This document shows positions 1 to 7,757 of a stretch of 13,674 nucleotides of DNA, one piece after another. Positions within the stretch are counted from its first letter, which is position 1, and each line of letters begins with the position of its first letter. The stretch comes from Lysobacterales bacterium (lineage in GTDB: Bacteria; Pseudomonadota; Gammaproteobacteria; Xanthomonadales; Rhodanobacteraceae): the NCBI GenBank assembly GCA_013298265.1, contig JAAFHE010000028.1, forward strand, positions 1 to 13,674. The letters run 5' to 3'. Below the pieces are notes generated by a model. The model was given only the letters and a program-made list of their open reading frames with translations. It ran no database searches and was not told the origin of the DNA. The position numbers and the translations under genes are program-made.

Positions 1-2
1 CC

Positions 3-326
3 GCGCACGACCTCGGCGACGCGCCTATCCACCTGCGCATCTCCGGCTGCCCGAACGGCTGCTCGCGGCCGTATCTCGGCGAGATAGCGCTCGTCGGCAA
101 AGCACCCGGCCGCTACAACCTGATGCTCGGCGCCGACCACCGCGGCCAGCGCCTGAATCGCCTGCACAAAGAGAATATTGCCGAACCAGAAATTCTGGAC
201 ACGGTGGATGCGCTGCTCGCGCGCTACGCGGGCGAACGCGGCGACGGAGAACATTTCGGCGATTTCCTCGTCCGCAGCGGCATCGTCGCCGCGAAACCCG
301 GCATCCCGCTGGAGGTCATTGCATGA
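3..326 (+). CDS. cysI: Sulfite reductase hemoprotein beta subunit, C-terminal part
   Basis: The 5' end lies outside the window; about 107 C-terminal residues are visible. CysI carries siroheme and a [4Fe-4S] cluster and reduces sulfite to sulfide with six electrons, in the cytoplasm. The sequence reads [11 protein letters not shown] near the start, the conserved C-x3-C pair that supplies two of the four cluster cysteines, one of which bridges to siroheme. The following [15 protein letters not shown] segment and the C-terminal helix region ([20 protein letters not shown]) are also typical of the assimilatory enzyme. The stop codon overlaps the start of cysH (ATGA), so the two are probably translationally coupled in one operon. 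A flavoprotein subunit (cysJ) would be expected upstream, as in many cysJIH operons, but this is not visible. I am confident of the family; NADPH versus ferredoxin dependence cannot be settled from this fragment. Confidence 0.93.
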   Translation, partial: AHDLGDAPIHLRISGCPNGCSRPYLGEIALVGKAPGRYNLMLGADHRGQRLNRLHKENIAEPEILDTVDALLARYAGERGDGEHFGDFLVRSGIVAAKPGIPLEVIA

Positions 327-1045
327 GCTTTCCCGATCTGGTCAGCGCCGCCGAGGACGGCCGCGCGCTGGCCGAGCTGAACCGCAGTCTCGAGGCGCTG
401 CCCGTCGAGGAGCGCGTCGCCTGGGCGCTGGTCAGCCTGCCGCAAAGCCGAGCGCTGTCGTCGTCCTTCGGCGCGCAGTCGGCCGCGGCGTTGCACCTGA
501 TCACGCGGCAGACGCCGGACATCCCGGTCATCCTCGTCGACACGGGTTACCTGTTCCCCGAGACCTACCGCTTCGCCGACGAACTCGCGCAGCGCCTGCA
601 GCTGAACCTCAAGGTCTACCGCCCGTCGATCAGCCGCGCCTGGATGGAAGCACGCCACGGCCGCCTGTGGGAGAACGGCGTCGAAGGCATCGACCAGTAC
701 AACGCACTGCGCAAGGTCGAACCGATGCGCCGCGCGCTCGACGACCTGGCCGTGCGTACCTGGTTCGCCGGCCTGCGCCGCGCCCAGGCGCGCACGCGGC
801 ACGACGCGCAGGTGCTCGAACTGCGCAACGGCCGCTGGAAGTTCCAGCCGCTCGTCGACTGGACCGACCGCGACATCTACGTTTATCTGCAGCGCTTCGA
901 CCTGCCCTATCACCCGCTCTGGGACGAAGGCTACGTATCGATCGGCGACACGCACACCACGGCACGCTGGGAGCCCGGCATGCACGAGGACGAAACGCGG
1001 TTCTTCGGTCTCAAGCGCGAGTGCGGCATCCATGTCGATCTTTGA
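323..1045 (+). CDS. cysH: Phosphoadenosine phosphosulfate (PAPS) reductase, thioredoxin type
   Basis: A 240-aa cytoplasmic enzyme that reduces PAPS to sulfite and adenosine 3',5'-bisphosphate using thioredoxin or glutaredoxin. The visible motifs are [15 protein letters not shown] (the PP-loop nucleotide site), [10 protein letters not shown], the KVEPMRRAL segment, [13 protein letters not shown] and the C-terminal [10 protein letters not shown], which carries the catalytic Cys234. The extra CC...CxxC cysteines that bind [4Fe-4S] in APS reductases are absent, so the substrate should be PAPS rather than APS. This agrees with the APS kinase domain encoded downstream. The length matches the family (about 240-245 aa). 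The start at 323 overlaps the cysI stop in an ATGA, which supports both the start choice and cotranscription. The stop is followed by a 345-bp gap with a repeat element. Confidence 0.95.
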   Translation: MSFPDLVSAAEDGRALAELNRSLEALPVEERVAWALVSLPQSRALSSSFGAQSAAALHLITRQTPDIPVILVDTGYLFPETYRFADELAQRLQLNLKVYRPSISRAWMEARHGRLWENGVEGIDQYNALRKVEPMRRALDDLAVRTWFAGLRRAQARTRHDAQVLELRNGRWKFQPLVDWTDRDIYVYLQRFDLPYHPLWDEGYVSIGDTHTTARWEPGMHEDETRFFGLKRECGIHVDL

Positions 1046-1125
1046 ATTGCCGCGCGGTGTCGCGCGGGAGCGATGTTGTCGCTGACAGAAGTCCGTACGC
1101 AACGGCGGTGCAAGTCCGCGAGCAC

Positions 1126-1288
1126 CACCATCCCCACCCAACCCTCCCCTTGAAGGGGAGGGCTCAAGATTGCAGCGGCGCGCCTTTTAAAGCCCTCCCC
1201 TTCAAGGGGGTGAAGGACGATGGTTCAGAACCGCAGGTTCTCATCGTCCTGAACGCCCAACGGGCCGGAGGGTTGGGTGGGGATGGTG
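1126..1288. repeat. REP-like palindromic element with 22-bp terminal inverted repeats
   Basis: The outer arms at 1126-1147 and 1267-1288 are perfect reverse complements over 22 bp; the left arm begins CACCATCCCCACCC. Inside are a hairpin at 1143-1161 (CCTCCCCTT, one central G, AAGGGGAGG), a second CCCTCCCCTTCAAGGGGG copy near 1193-1210, and a nested hairpin at 1214-1250. In the nested hairpin AGGACGATG pairs with CATCGTCCT and AGAACC pairs with GGTTCT around a GCA loop, with a 4-nt bulge. Together this is a compound structure like the REP/BIME elements scattered between genes in many high-GC proteobacteria. No transposase is encoded. It sits between cysH and the Sat-CysC gene and could act in transcript processing or attenuation, but that is inference. 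Confidence 0.8.
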
Positions 1289-1306
1289 TTTGCTTCCCGG
1301 TGTCGG

Positions 1307-1336
1307 TTGACAAAACGCCCGGAATTTCAACCTACG
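1307..1336 (+). promoter_or_regulatory. Weak sigma-70-like promoter candidate for the Sat-CysC gene
   Basis: A perfect TTGACA hexamer lies at 1307-1312, just after the repeat element and about 80 bp before the Sat start. About 17-18 bp downstream only poor -10 matches exist (ACCTAC / CCTACG, 1330-1336). The -35 is exact but the -10 is weak, so this may need an activator (CysB-type control would be expected for such genes) or be chance. Confidence 0.3.
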
Positions 1337-1390
1337 CCTCCCCAGGCATCGCGCCGTACCAGCGCGCCGCGCCACACCAGGACCCTGCTC

Positions 1391-3142
1391 ATGTCAAACA
1401 CCGCTACCGCCCTCAACACTGAATTCCGCGACACCTTGAATCCGCCGCACGGCGGCGAGCTCAAGGATCTGTACCTCGCCGCCGACGCGGCCGAAGCGCT
1501 CAAGCAGCACAGCGCAACGCTGCCGGGCTGGGATCTGAACCAGCGCCAGCTCTGCGATCTCGAACTGCTGCTCAACGGTGCGTTCTCGCCGCTGACCGGA
1601 TTCCTCACGCGGCGCGACTACGACCGCGTCGTGCGCGAACTGCGCCTGGCCGACGGCACTTTGTGGCCGATCCCGATCACACTCGACGTCAGCGAGGCGT
1701 TCGCCGCGTCGATCCAGGCCGGCGCCGACATCGCGCTGCGCGATTCGCAGGGCGTACCGCTCGCGGTACTGACGGTCGAGGACATCTATTTCCCCGACAA
1801 GCTGGTCGAAGCGCGCGAGGTCTACGGCACGACCGATCCCACCCATCCCGGCGTCGCCGATCTGCTCCAGCGCAGCAACCCGGTCTATCTGGGCGGCAGG
1901 CTGCGCGGCATCCAGCCGCCGCAACACTACGATTTCGCCGAACTGCGCGAATCGCCGCGCGAACTGCGCGAGCGCTTCGCGCGCCAGGGCTGGAACACCA
2001 TCGTCGCGTTCCAGACGCGCAACCCGATGCACCGCGCGCACCGCGAGCTGACTCTGCGCGCGGCCGAACAGGCCGGCGCGAAGCTCCTGATCCAGCCCGT
2101 GGTCGGCCGCACCAAGCCCGGCGACGTCGACCACTACACGCGCGTGCGCTGCTATCGCGCGCTGCTCAAGCACTATCCGAAGAACGATGCAACGCTGTCG
2201 CTGCTGCCGCTGGCGATGCGCATGGCTGGTCCGCGCGAAGCGGTATGGCACGCGATCATCCGCAAGAACTACGGCGCCTCGCATTTCATCATCGGCCGCG
2301 ACCACGCCGGCCCCGGCAACGACGCGAACGGCAAGGCGTTCTACGAACCCTTCGCCGCGCAGGAACTGCTCGCGCGCCACCAGCAGGAAATCGGCATCCG
2401 CGCCGTGCCGTTCCCGGCCATGGTCTATGTCGCGAACCGCGACACCTACGTGCCGTCGACCGAGGTGCGCCAGGACGACACGGTGCAGGACATCTCCGGC
2501 ACCGAACTGCGCCGCCGCCTCGTCGCCGGCGAAGACATCCCGGCGTGGTTCACCTTCCCGGATGTCGTCGATATCCTGCGCGAGCGCTATCCGGCCGGCG
2601 CGAACAAGGGTGTCGCGCTGCTGTTCACCGGCTTGTCCGGTTCAGGCAAGTCCACGCTGGCCGAAGCCGTCATCGCGAAACTGCTGGAACGGTCGAGCCG
2701 CCCGATCACGCTGCTCGACGGCGACGAGGTACGCAAGAACCTGTCCAAAGGCCTCGGTTTTTCACGCGAAGACCGTATCGCCAACGTGACGCGCATCGGC
2801 TGGGTCGCGAGCGAGATCGTGCGCCACGGCGGCATCGCGATCTGCGCGCCGATCGCGCCGTACGCCGAAACCCGTGCGGAGATCCGCCGCCTCGTCGAAC
2901 AGCACGGCGCATTCGTGGAGATCCACGTCTCCACGCCGATCGACGTCTGCGAAAGCCGCGACCGCAAGGGCCTCTACGCGCAGGCGCGCGCCGGCAAGAT
3001 TCCGCAGTTCACCGGCGTCAGCGATCCGTACGAAATACCGCAGAATCCCGAGCTGGCTTTCGACACGACCGCAGCCGACGCCGGCGTACTTGCCAACCAG
3101 GTGCTGGCGTTCCTGCGCAATCGGGGACTGCTGGAAAGCTGA
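1391..3142 (+). CDS. Bifunctional sulfate adenylyltransferase / adenylylsulfate kinase (Sat-CysC fusion)
   Basis: A 583-aa cytoplasmic protein that activates sulfate. Residues about 1-400 are a homo-oligomer-type ATP sulfurylase: an N-terminal PUA-like region (LLLNGAFSPLTGFL at 60-72), the QTRNPMHRAH nucleotide motif at 208-217 and GRDHAGPG at 302-309. Residues about 405-583 are APS kinase: P-loop GLSGSGKST at 414-422, LDGDEVRKNL at 442-451, FSREDRIANVTR at 457-468 and KGLYAQARAGKIPQFTG at 526-542. The kinase motifs look intact, unlike the regulatory, inactive kinase-like domain of fungal ATP sulfurylases, so both APS and PAPS should be made by one chain. I chose the ATG at 1391 because it has an AGGA 8 nt upstream and the protein then begins at the usual N-terminus. 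An in-frame ATG at 1277 lies inside the inverted repeat and would add an atypical extension. The gene follows cysI-cysH and completes the pathway, replacing CysD plus CysN/NC. Confidence 0.95.
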   Translation: MSNTATALNTEFRDTLNPPHGGELKDLYLAADAAEALKQHSATLPGWDLNQRQLCDLELLLNGAFSPLTGFLTRRDYDRVVRELRLADGTLWPIPITLDVSEAFAASIQAGADIALRDSQGVPLAVLTVEDIYFPDKLVEAREVYGTTDPTHPGVADLLQRSNPVYLGGRLRGIQPPQHYDFAELRESPRELRERFARQGWNTIVAFQTRNPMHRAHRELTLRAAEQAGAKLLIQPVVGRTKPGDVDHYTRVRCYRALLKHYPKNDATLSLLPLAMRMAGPREAVWHAIIRKNYGASHFIIGRDHAGPGNDANGKAFYEPFAAQELLARHQQEIGIRAVPFPAMVYVANRDTYVPSTEVRQDDTVQDISGTELRRRLVAGEDIPAWFTFPDVVDILRERYPAGANKGVALLFTGLSGSGKSTLAEAVIAKLLERSSRPITLLDGDEVRKNLSKGLGFSREDRIANVTRIGWVASEIVRHGGIAICAPIAPYAETRAEIRRLVEQHGAFVEIHVSTPIDVCESRDRKGLYAQARAGKIPQFTGVSDPYEIPQNPELAFDTTAADAGVLANQVLAFLRNRGLLES

Positions 3143-3234
3143 GCGCCGCGTAGCGATAGCGGCGACGCACGCTGGCGCGAACCGCAGCGGTAACCAGCGC
3201 GTTCTGCCGGTATCGCCGGAATTATCCGACTGTT

Positions 3235-3255
3235 GCGTCGGCACCAGGCCGACGC
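3235..3255 (+). terminator. Hairpin downstream of the Sat-CysC gene, possible terminator without U-tract
   Basis: GCGTCGGC at 3235-3242 pairs perfectly with GCCGACGC at 3248-3255 around a 5-nt ACCAG loop. A smaller stem (CGCCGC / GCGGCG, 3144-3164) starts two bases after the stop codon. Neither is followed by a T run, so intrinsic termination is doubtful; these could instead be 3' stabilisers. Confidence 0.3.
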
Positions 3256-3280
3256 GCACGGCGAGGACCTGACCTAGGCT

Positions 3281-3302
3281 GGACTCCCCTGACATGGAGT
3301 CC
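3281..3302 (+). promoter_or_regulatory. Leader hairpin that overlaps the ribosome binding site of the DUF4124 gene
   Basis: GGACTCC (3281-3287) and GGAGTCC (3296-3302) form a 7-bp perfect stem with an 8-nt loop. The right arm contains GGAG (3296-3299), the only good Shine-Dalgarno sequence, 8 nt before the ATG at 3308. If the transcript starts upstream of 3281 the binding site is sequestered. If TAGGCT at 3275-3280 is a -10 box, transcription would start inside the stem and the hairpin would not form. Confidence 0.4.
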
Positions 3303-3307
3303 TCCTC

Positions 3308-3916
3308 ATGCTTCGTATTCTTCTGCTGTTCGCGCTCGGCCTGCTGATCGGCCGCGCTGGTGCCGCACCTGTGTACAAGTGCACCGATGGAAAAGATCAC
3401 GTCGCGTACCAGGCCACGCCCTGCGCGCCGCACCTGACGACGCGGGTCATACAGCTACGCCGCGATCCCGCCGTCGTACCCTCCGCCGACAACGGCACGC
3501 GCGCGACGAAACCGTCGACGACCACGCGCAGCCGGCCCGCGACCGCGAAGCGCGTATCCAAGGCCCAGCCTGCACGCGGCCGTGGCGCCGGCGACAGGAA
3601 TGCGAAGGCGGCCCGATCGCGCGCTGACGAGTCCGAACCGCAATCCTGGCAATGCCGCATCGGCAACGGCGAGATCTACTACCAGCACTCGCCCTGCCCG
3701 CATAGCGCCATCGCCAGCGTGGATCAGCGCGACAGCAGCACGCGCGGCCGCCGCCGCAGTGCCGCGCAGGCGGTGCCGGTATCCGGCATGCCGCTGCCGC
3801 GAACCGAAGCCTGCCGGCGCATCCATGCGGCCGGTGCGAGCGGCCGCGCCGGGCATGAGCGCGACGAGGACGTCAGCAGCTACGAGCGCAGCCTGGGCCG
3901 CGACCCGTGCCGCTGA
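3308..3916 (+). CDS. Exported protein with two DUF4124-like Cys motifs
   Basis: A 202-aa protein with a clear signal peptide (MLRILLLFALGLLIGRAGA, cleavage near residue 19 or 20), so it is probably periplasmic. The mature N-terminus reads VYKCTDGKDHVAYQATPC, the DUF4124 signature of a short beta-meander with two cysteines that may pair. A second, shorter copy, WQCRIGNGEIYYQHSPC, follows at residues 114-130. The two are joined by a basic, Thr/Ser/Arg/Ala-rich linker of about 70 residues that is probably disordered. The C-terminus (EACRRIHAAGASGRAGHERDEDVSSYERSLGRDPC, split here into motifs EACRRIHAAG and SSYERSLGRDPC) adds another cysteine pair. No enzymatic role is known for DUF4124 and I do not assign one. 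It stands alone on the + strand, has a GGAG ribosome site inside a hairpin, and converges with the minus-strand gene that ends at 4020. Confidence 0.85.
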   Translation: MLRILLLFALGLLIGRAGAAPVYKCTDGKDHVAYQATPCAPHLTTRVIQLRRDPAVVPSADNGTRATKPSTTTRSRPATAKRVSKAQPARGRGAGDRNAKAARSRADESEPQSWQCRIGNGEIYYQHSPCPHSAIASVDQRDSSTRGRRRSAAQAVPVSGMPLPRTEACRRIHAAGASGRAGHERDEDVSSYERSLGRDPCR

Positions 3917-4019
3917 CCGGCCGGACCAGGTCCAGCGCCGATTCGCCCGAACCTCGGCAGATGTCGCGCCACGCGTCGGCGGCGGATGGCTGGACCGCGC
4001 AGGAAGTTCGCGGCAGCGC

Positions 4020-4418
4020 TTATCCGCCGCCGACAGGCCACGGGTTCGGCGGCGGCGGCCGGCAGATGACCTGCGGATCGCAGACGATGGTCGCACCGGT
4101 CTTTTCGTTGTACATGAGCAGCGCGACCTGGACGAGGTAGGCGACCGTGTTCTTGACCTGCACCTTGGCGCGACGCCCGCCGGGTTCGATGACGGGGCTG
4201 CCGAACTGGCCAAGCGCGTCGCTCGTGATCAGGTGCGTGATCACCAACTCCGGCGGCGTGTCGGACGACACATCGAAGATGATCCAGCTATGGTGCTTGT
4301 CGAGGACGACGGGATGCGGCGAAAAGTCGAAAAAATACGCGCCGCCGCCGGCATTGCCGCCTTCGCGCACATGCGCGACCGTCAGTGTGACGGTGTTGAT
4401 ATCAACGTCTGGATTCAT
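4020..4418 (-). CDS. Unrecognised 132-aa protein overlapping the STAND regulator gene
   Basis: I do not recognise this family. The protein starts MNPDVDINTVTLTVAHVREG and is rich in alternating hydrophobic residues (HSWIIFDV, PPELVITHLI, RAKVQVKNTVAYLVQVALLMYN), which suggests a compact beta-sandwich. The C-terminus has two cysteines (113 and 119) followed by RPPPPNPWPVGGG, a flexible Pro/Gly tail. There is no signal peptide or membrane helix. The ATG at 4418 is preceded by GGAGAG at a suitable distance, and the first 17 nt lie inside the 3' end of the upstream regulator gene, so translational coupling and one transcript are likely. A longer frame open from 4748 is the shadow of the regulator. 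The GC-rich codons of the Pro/Gly tail form a 10-bp stem (4024-4033 with 4046-4055) just before the stop, which could help terminate the transcript. It may be a partner or output of the regulator; this is inference. Confidence 0.75.
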   Translation of the reverse strand: MNPDVDINTVTLTVAHVREGGNAGGGAYFFDFSPHPVVLDKHHSWIIFDVSSDTPPELVITHLITSDALGQFGSPVIEPGGRRAKVQVKNTVAYLVQVALLMYNEKTGATIVCDPQVICRPPPPNPWPVGGG

Positions 4419-7400
4419 GCCGCTCTCCGTTATAAAGGTGCAATTCAATAAAACGCTCATATTCCGCCGGGCCGTAGCCGGCCTCGGCCAGGGTCTGGGC
4501 AAGGGCCAGTGCCGCCGACCTGTCGCCGCGCAGCAGCGCCGTGCGCAGGCGCAGATCGAGCGTGGCGGCATCGCCTGCGGTTGCCAGCGTTTCCAGCAGC
4601 TGCTGCGCTTCAGCGCCCAGAGCGGCCGCGTCCGCGGCTGCCAACGGCGGCCCCAGTTCCGCGCGCGCGAGCAGTACCAGCAGCAGCGCCTGGCTCGCCA
4701 GGGAATTGGTAGGGTCCTTCTCGCGCAGGCGCCGCAGCGCGGCGGCACGGGCGTCGAGATTGACTGCCGCCTCCGGCGCTGGAAGGTTGGCCAGACGCAG
4801 CAGCCGCAGGCCGATCATCTCCTGCAAGGCGAGCAGATCGCTCTGGGCGCCGTCACGCCGCAGCAGGGCTTGCAGCTGGACCTCCGCAATGCGCACGCTG
4901 GCCGCAGCGAGCGCAGGCTCGCTGCGCTCGAGTGCCGCCGATGCCTGCAGGCCTGCGACGACGGCGTCGCGTGCCCATTCGCGGTTGTCGGGGTCAGCCT
5001 CGGCCAGTTCCTTCAGTGCCGTGTGCGCAGCCAGCAGGAACTGCGCCGCCGTGGTGTCGCCGCGGGCCAGCAAGGTGCGTCCGACATGCTGGCGCGCCAG
5101 CGCTTCACGGTGAACCCAGCGACGGTCTTCCGGATTGCGCGCGCGCAACGCGAGCAGCACCGCGAGCGCTCCGCGCTGGTGCTGCTCAGCAGCGGCCAGC
5201 TGGGCTGCCGCTTCGTCGACGCGGCTGAGCCAGGTCAGACTGTCGGCGAGGTCCGCCGCGACGCCATCGTCCGTGGGCTGCGCGCGCAGCACCTCGCGCT
5301 TGAGCGCGGTGGATTCCTCGAAGCGCGCGCGGGCGGATTCGAAGCGACGCGCCTGGAAGTCCAGGGTGGCCAGGTTGTTGAGCGCATAGGACAACTCCAG
5401 CTGCGCCGTGGCGTCCTGCGCACGCAGCGCGAGCAGTCGGCGCGCCGCATCGTGATAGCGCTGCCAGTGCACCGCGGCGGTGGCGAAGTCGGCCTTGCCG
5501 TAGGCGACCTGGCCACGCCAGAACGCGGCGTTGCCGAGTTCCAGCCAGGCCTCGGCGTTGGCGGGCTCGCGCCGCAGCAGGCGTTCGGCGAGCTCATAGG
5601 CGTGGCCGAAGGCGTCGGCCGCGGCATCCTCGCCGCGCGCGAGGCGGATCTCGCCGACCTGGCGCGAGGCGCGCATGCGCAGCAGTTGGGTCGAGGCGCT
5701 GTCCTCGTCGTCGGGCAGTGCGATCAGGTAGCGCATGGCCTCGTTACCGACCGAGTCGAGCACATCGAGCTTGCCGAGCGCGCGCAGGCGCTCGGTCAGT
5801 TCGCCGAGCATGTAGCCGACGAGGCCCTCGGCCTCGACGCGGCGCCGGTCCGCTTCGGCGCGGGCCAGCACCGCGAGCGCGCCGGCCACGCTGGCCGAGA
5901 GCGCCGAGACCAGCACCAATGCAATGGCGACAACGGTGCGCCGGCGCTGGCGGCGCCAGCGCCGCACCGATTCACTGACGAACTCGCCCAGGCCGGCCTC
6001 CAGCGGCTGCGCGGCGGCCTGTAGCTGGCGGGCGTCGTCGAGCTGGCTGCCGGCAGGCAGCAGGAAGTCGCGCCGGCGGCCCTCGTCGCGCCAGCGCCGC
6101 CACGCGGCGGCCAGACGCGCACGCGCCAGCAGCAGGCGCCGGTTCTCACCAACCCAGTCGCGCGCGCGCGGCCAGTCGCGGAACAGCGATTCGTGTGCTG
6201 CCGCGACGCCCGGCACGTCGGCGCCGCCGGCCGCGACGAACAGGCGCTGGTCCACGAAGGCCTGCACGAGCTCGCGCGCCGGCATCTCGGTGAGCTCACT
6301 CCAGGCGATCCGCCGTCCTACGGGCAAGGCATCGTCGCCGGCCAGCGTCAGCATCACCATCAGGCGCAGCACGCCGGGCAACTGCCGCTGCGCGGCCGCC
6401 GACAGGCCGGCGAAGGTCTGCTCGGCGCGCTGGGCCAGCGCCCCTTCAAGCCCGCCGATGGCGCGATAAGCGGCGAAGGTCAGCGTGCCGCCGGCGCGCT
6501 GCCGATAGATTTCCAATAGCGCATGTTGCAGCAGCGGCAGCGGCTGCGGCTGGCGCACGGCGGCATCGCGCAGCACATCGTCCAGGCACAGCGAACTCGC
6601 CGCATCGAACTCGAAGCGCAGGCCGGCGGCCAGGGCCGGGGCGCGGATGATCTGCGCCAGCTCGCCCGGATTGAGCAGCGGCAGGTCAAAGCTGCCGCCG
6701 TCGGCCTTGAGCGCGACCAGCGCCGGCAGCGCGACCAGGCGCGGGTAGAAATCGTCACGGCAGGCCGCCAGCACCGCGACATGGCCGCCGCGCAGCAGTC
6801 CCGCCAGCGTCTGGAACAGTAGCTGCGGCTGGCTCGCGTCATCGCCCGCGGCGAGCAGGCATTGCTCAAGCTGGTCCAGCTGCAGCAGCACGATCTGCCG
6901 CGCGCCCGGCGACGGCGCGTGCCGCCGCGCAAGGCGCTCGCCCACGCGCGCAGCGAGCGCAGCCGGATTCTCGGCCAGCGCGGTGCGCAGGAAATCGCGC
7001 TCGCCGGCCAGGAACAGCGCGTCGCCATCGACCTGCCAGCCGAGCATGGCCTCGGCCAGAGCGGCCAGGGCATCAGCGCCAGCCTGCGCGCCGTCGATGC
7101 CGGCGCAGGCCAGCACGCGGCAGCCGTCGAACCCGCCGGGCTGGGTCAGCAACGGCACGACGCCGGCGCGCAGCAGCGAGCTCTTGCCACAGCCACTCGG
7201 ACCGAGCACGAGCAGGAAGCCGCGTTCTTCGTCGAGGCGGCGGCGCAACAGCGACAGCACTTCGGCCTGGGCGCGTGCGCGGCCGAAGAACACGTTGCGG
7301 TGGCTGGCCTCGAACGCGCCAAGGCCGACATACGGCGATCCGTCCGCCCAGCGCGGCGCGGCACGTCCGCCCGGCCCGGCATAGCGTTCCGGGAAAGTGA

Positions 7401-7725
7401 CATCGGCGACGACGCAGTAGCCGCGCTTGCGCACCGTCGCGATGTAGCGCGGCTCGGTCGCGCTGTCGCCGAGCGCGCGGCGTAGCTGGGCGATGGTCTT
7501 GTGGACGGGGTTGTCACCGTAGAACGTGCCGCGCCAGCACTCGATCAGTAGCTGCTCGGCGCTGACCACATCGCCGCCGCGCTCGCAGAGCACGACCAGC
7601 ACGTCCATGAGCCGCGGTTCGACCGTGATGCGCGCGCCGCCCCGCTCCAGCGCACCGGCCTCCGGCTCGACCAGCCAGTCCCCGAGACGGAAGCGGGGAA
7701 TCGCGGAATGGCCGGCTTGCGCCAT
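4402..7725 (-). CDS. Membrane-bound winged-helix / nSTAND1 NTPase / TPR regulator
   Basis: A 1107-aa multidomain protein. Residues about 10-110 form an OmpR/CadC-type winged helix: VEPRLMDVLVVLCERGGDVVS, the putative recognition helix VHKTIAQLRRALGD, and the wing YIATVRKRGYCVVA. Residues about 130-560 resemble nSTAND1 NTPases: FFGRARAQAEVL (145-157), Walker A GPSGCGKSS (175-183), Walker B-like VLLQLDQLEQ (279-288), ACRDDFYPRL (321-330) and LPLLQHALLEIY (396-407). An Arg-rich stretch (RRWRRQRRR) precedes one hydrophobic helix at about 597-620, so the DNA-binding and NTPase parts should be cytoplasmic and the C-terminus periplasmic. Residues about 680-1100 are Ala/Leu-rich helical repeats of TPR type. 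This is a ToxR/CadC-like one-component design with an NTPase switch. The ATG at 7725 places the winged helix right at the N-terminus; an ATG at 7800 would add 25 residues. Neither has a strong Shine-Dalgarno. The ligand and target genes are unknown; the divergent 607-aa gene is the obvious candidate target. Confidence 0.9.
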   Translation of the reverse strand: MAQAGHSAIPRFRLGDWLVEPEAGALERGGARITVEPRLMDVLVVLCERGGDVVSAEQLLIECWRGTFYGDNPVHKTIAQLRRALGDSATEPRYIATVRKRGYCVVADVTFPERYAGPGGRAAPRWADGSPYVGLGAFEASHRNVFFGRARAQAEVLSLLRRRLDEERGFLLVLGPSGCGKSSLLRAGVVPLLTQPGGFDGCRVLACAGIDGAQAGADALAALAEAMLGWQVDGDALFLAGERDFLRTALAENPAALAARVGERLARRHAPSPGARQIVLLQLDQLEQCLLAAGDDASQPQLLFQTLAGLLRGGHVAVLAACRDDFYPRLVALPALVALKADGGSFDLPLLNPGELAQIIRAPALAAGLRFEFDAASSLCLDDVLRDAAVRQPQPLPLLQHALLEIYRQRAGGTLTFAAYRAIGGLEGALAQRAEQTFAGLSAAAQRQLPGVLRLMVMLTLAGDDALPVGRRIAWSELTEMPARELVQAFVDQRLFVAAGGADVPGVAAAHESLFRDWPRARDWVGENRRLLLARARLAAAWRRWRDEGRRRDFLLPAGSQLDDARQLQAAAQPLEAGLGEFVSESVRRWRRQRRRTVVAIALVLVSALSASVAGALAVLARAEADRRRVEAEGLVGYMLGELTERLRALGKLDVLDSVGNEAMRYLIALPDDEDSASTQLLRMRASRQVGEIRLARGEDAAADAFGHAYELAERLLRREPANAEAWLELGNAAFWRGQVAYGKADFATAAVHWQRYHDAARRLLALRAQDATAQLELSYALNNLATLDFQARRFESARARFEESTALKREVLRAQPTDDGVAADLADSLTWLSRVDEAAAQLAAAEQHQRGALAVLLALRARNPEDRRWVHREALARQHVGRTLLARGDTTAAQFLLAAHTALKELAEADPDNREWARDAVVAGLQASAALERSEPALAAASVRIAEVQLQALLRRDGAQSDLLALQEMIGLRLLRLANLPAPEAAVNLDARAAALRRLREKDPTNSLASQALLLVLLARAELGPPLAAADAAALGAEAQQLLETLATAGDAATLDLRLRTALLRGDRSAALALAQTLAEAGYGPAEYERFIELHLYNGERHESRR

Positions 7726-7757
7726 GGCGACGTGAATCCGTACGGGAGCGGAGCAGG

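Noticed and set aside
323..1045. CysH as an iron-sulfur APS reductase
   Set aside because: The cluster-binding CC and CxxC cysteines are absent; only the catalytic ECGIH cysteine is present, which is the PAPS type.
1090..1128. GGTGCAAGTCC-containing stretch after cysH that recalls part of a cobalamin riboswitch
   Set aside because: Only one short box matches. The remaining conserved cobalamin elements and a vitamin B12-related gene downstream are missing, so it is most likely chance.
1277..1390. N-terminal extension of the Sat-CysC protein from the ATG at 1277
   Set aside because: It would begin inside the REP-like arm and add 38 atypical residues; the ATG at 1391 has a ribosome site and gives the usual N-terminus.
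4147..6024. 625-codon + strand frame opposite the STAND regulator
   Set aside because: The minus strand encodes recognisable TPR-like and regulator sequence in the same place. The + frame has no recognisable domain and an Arg/Gln-rich antisense composition.
4402..7725. The STAND protein as an Avs-type antiphage effector
   Set aside because: No nuclease, TIR or other effector domain is fused. The winged helix at the N-terminus and the transmembrane helix fit a transcription regulator better, although a defence role cannot be excluded.
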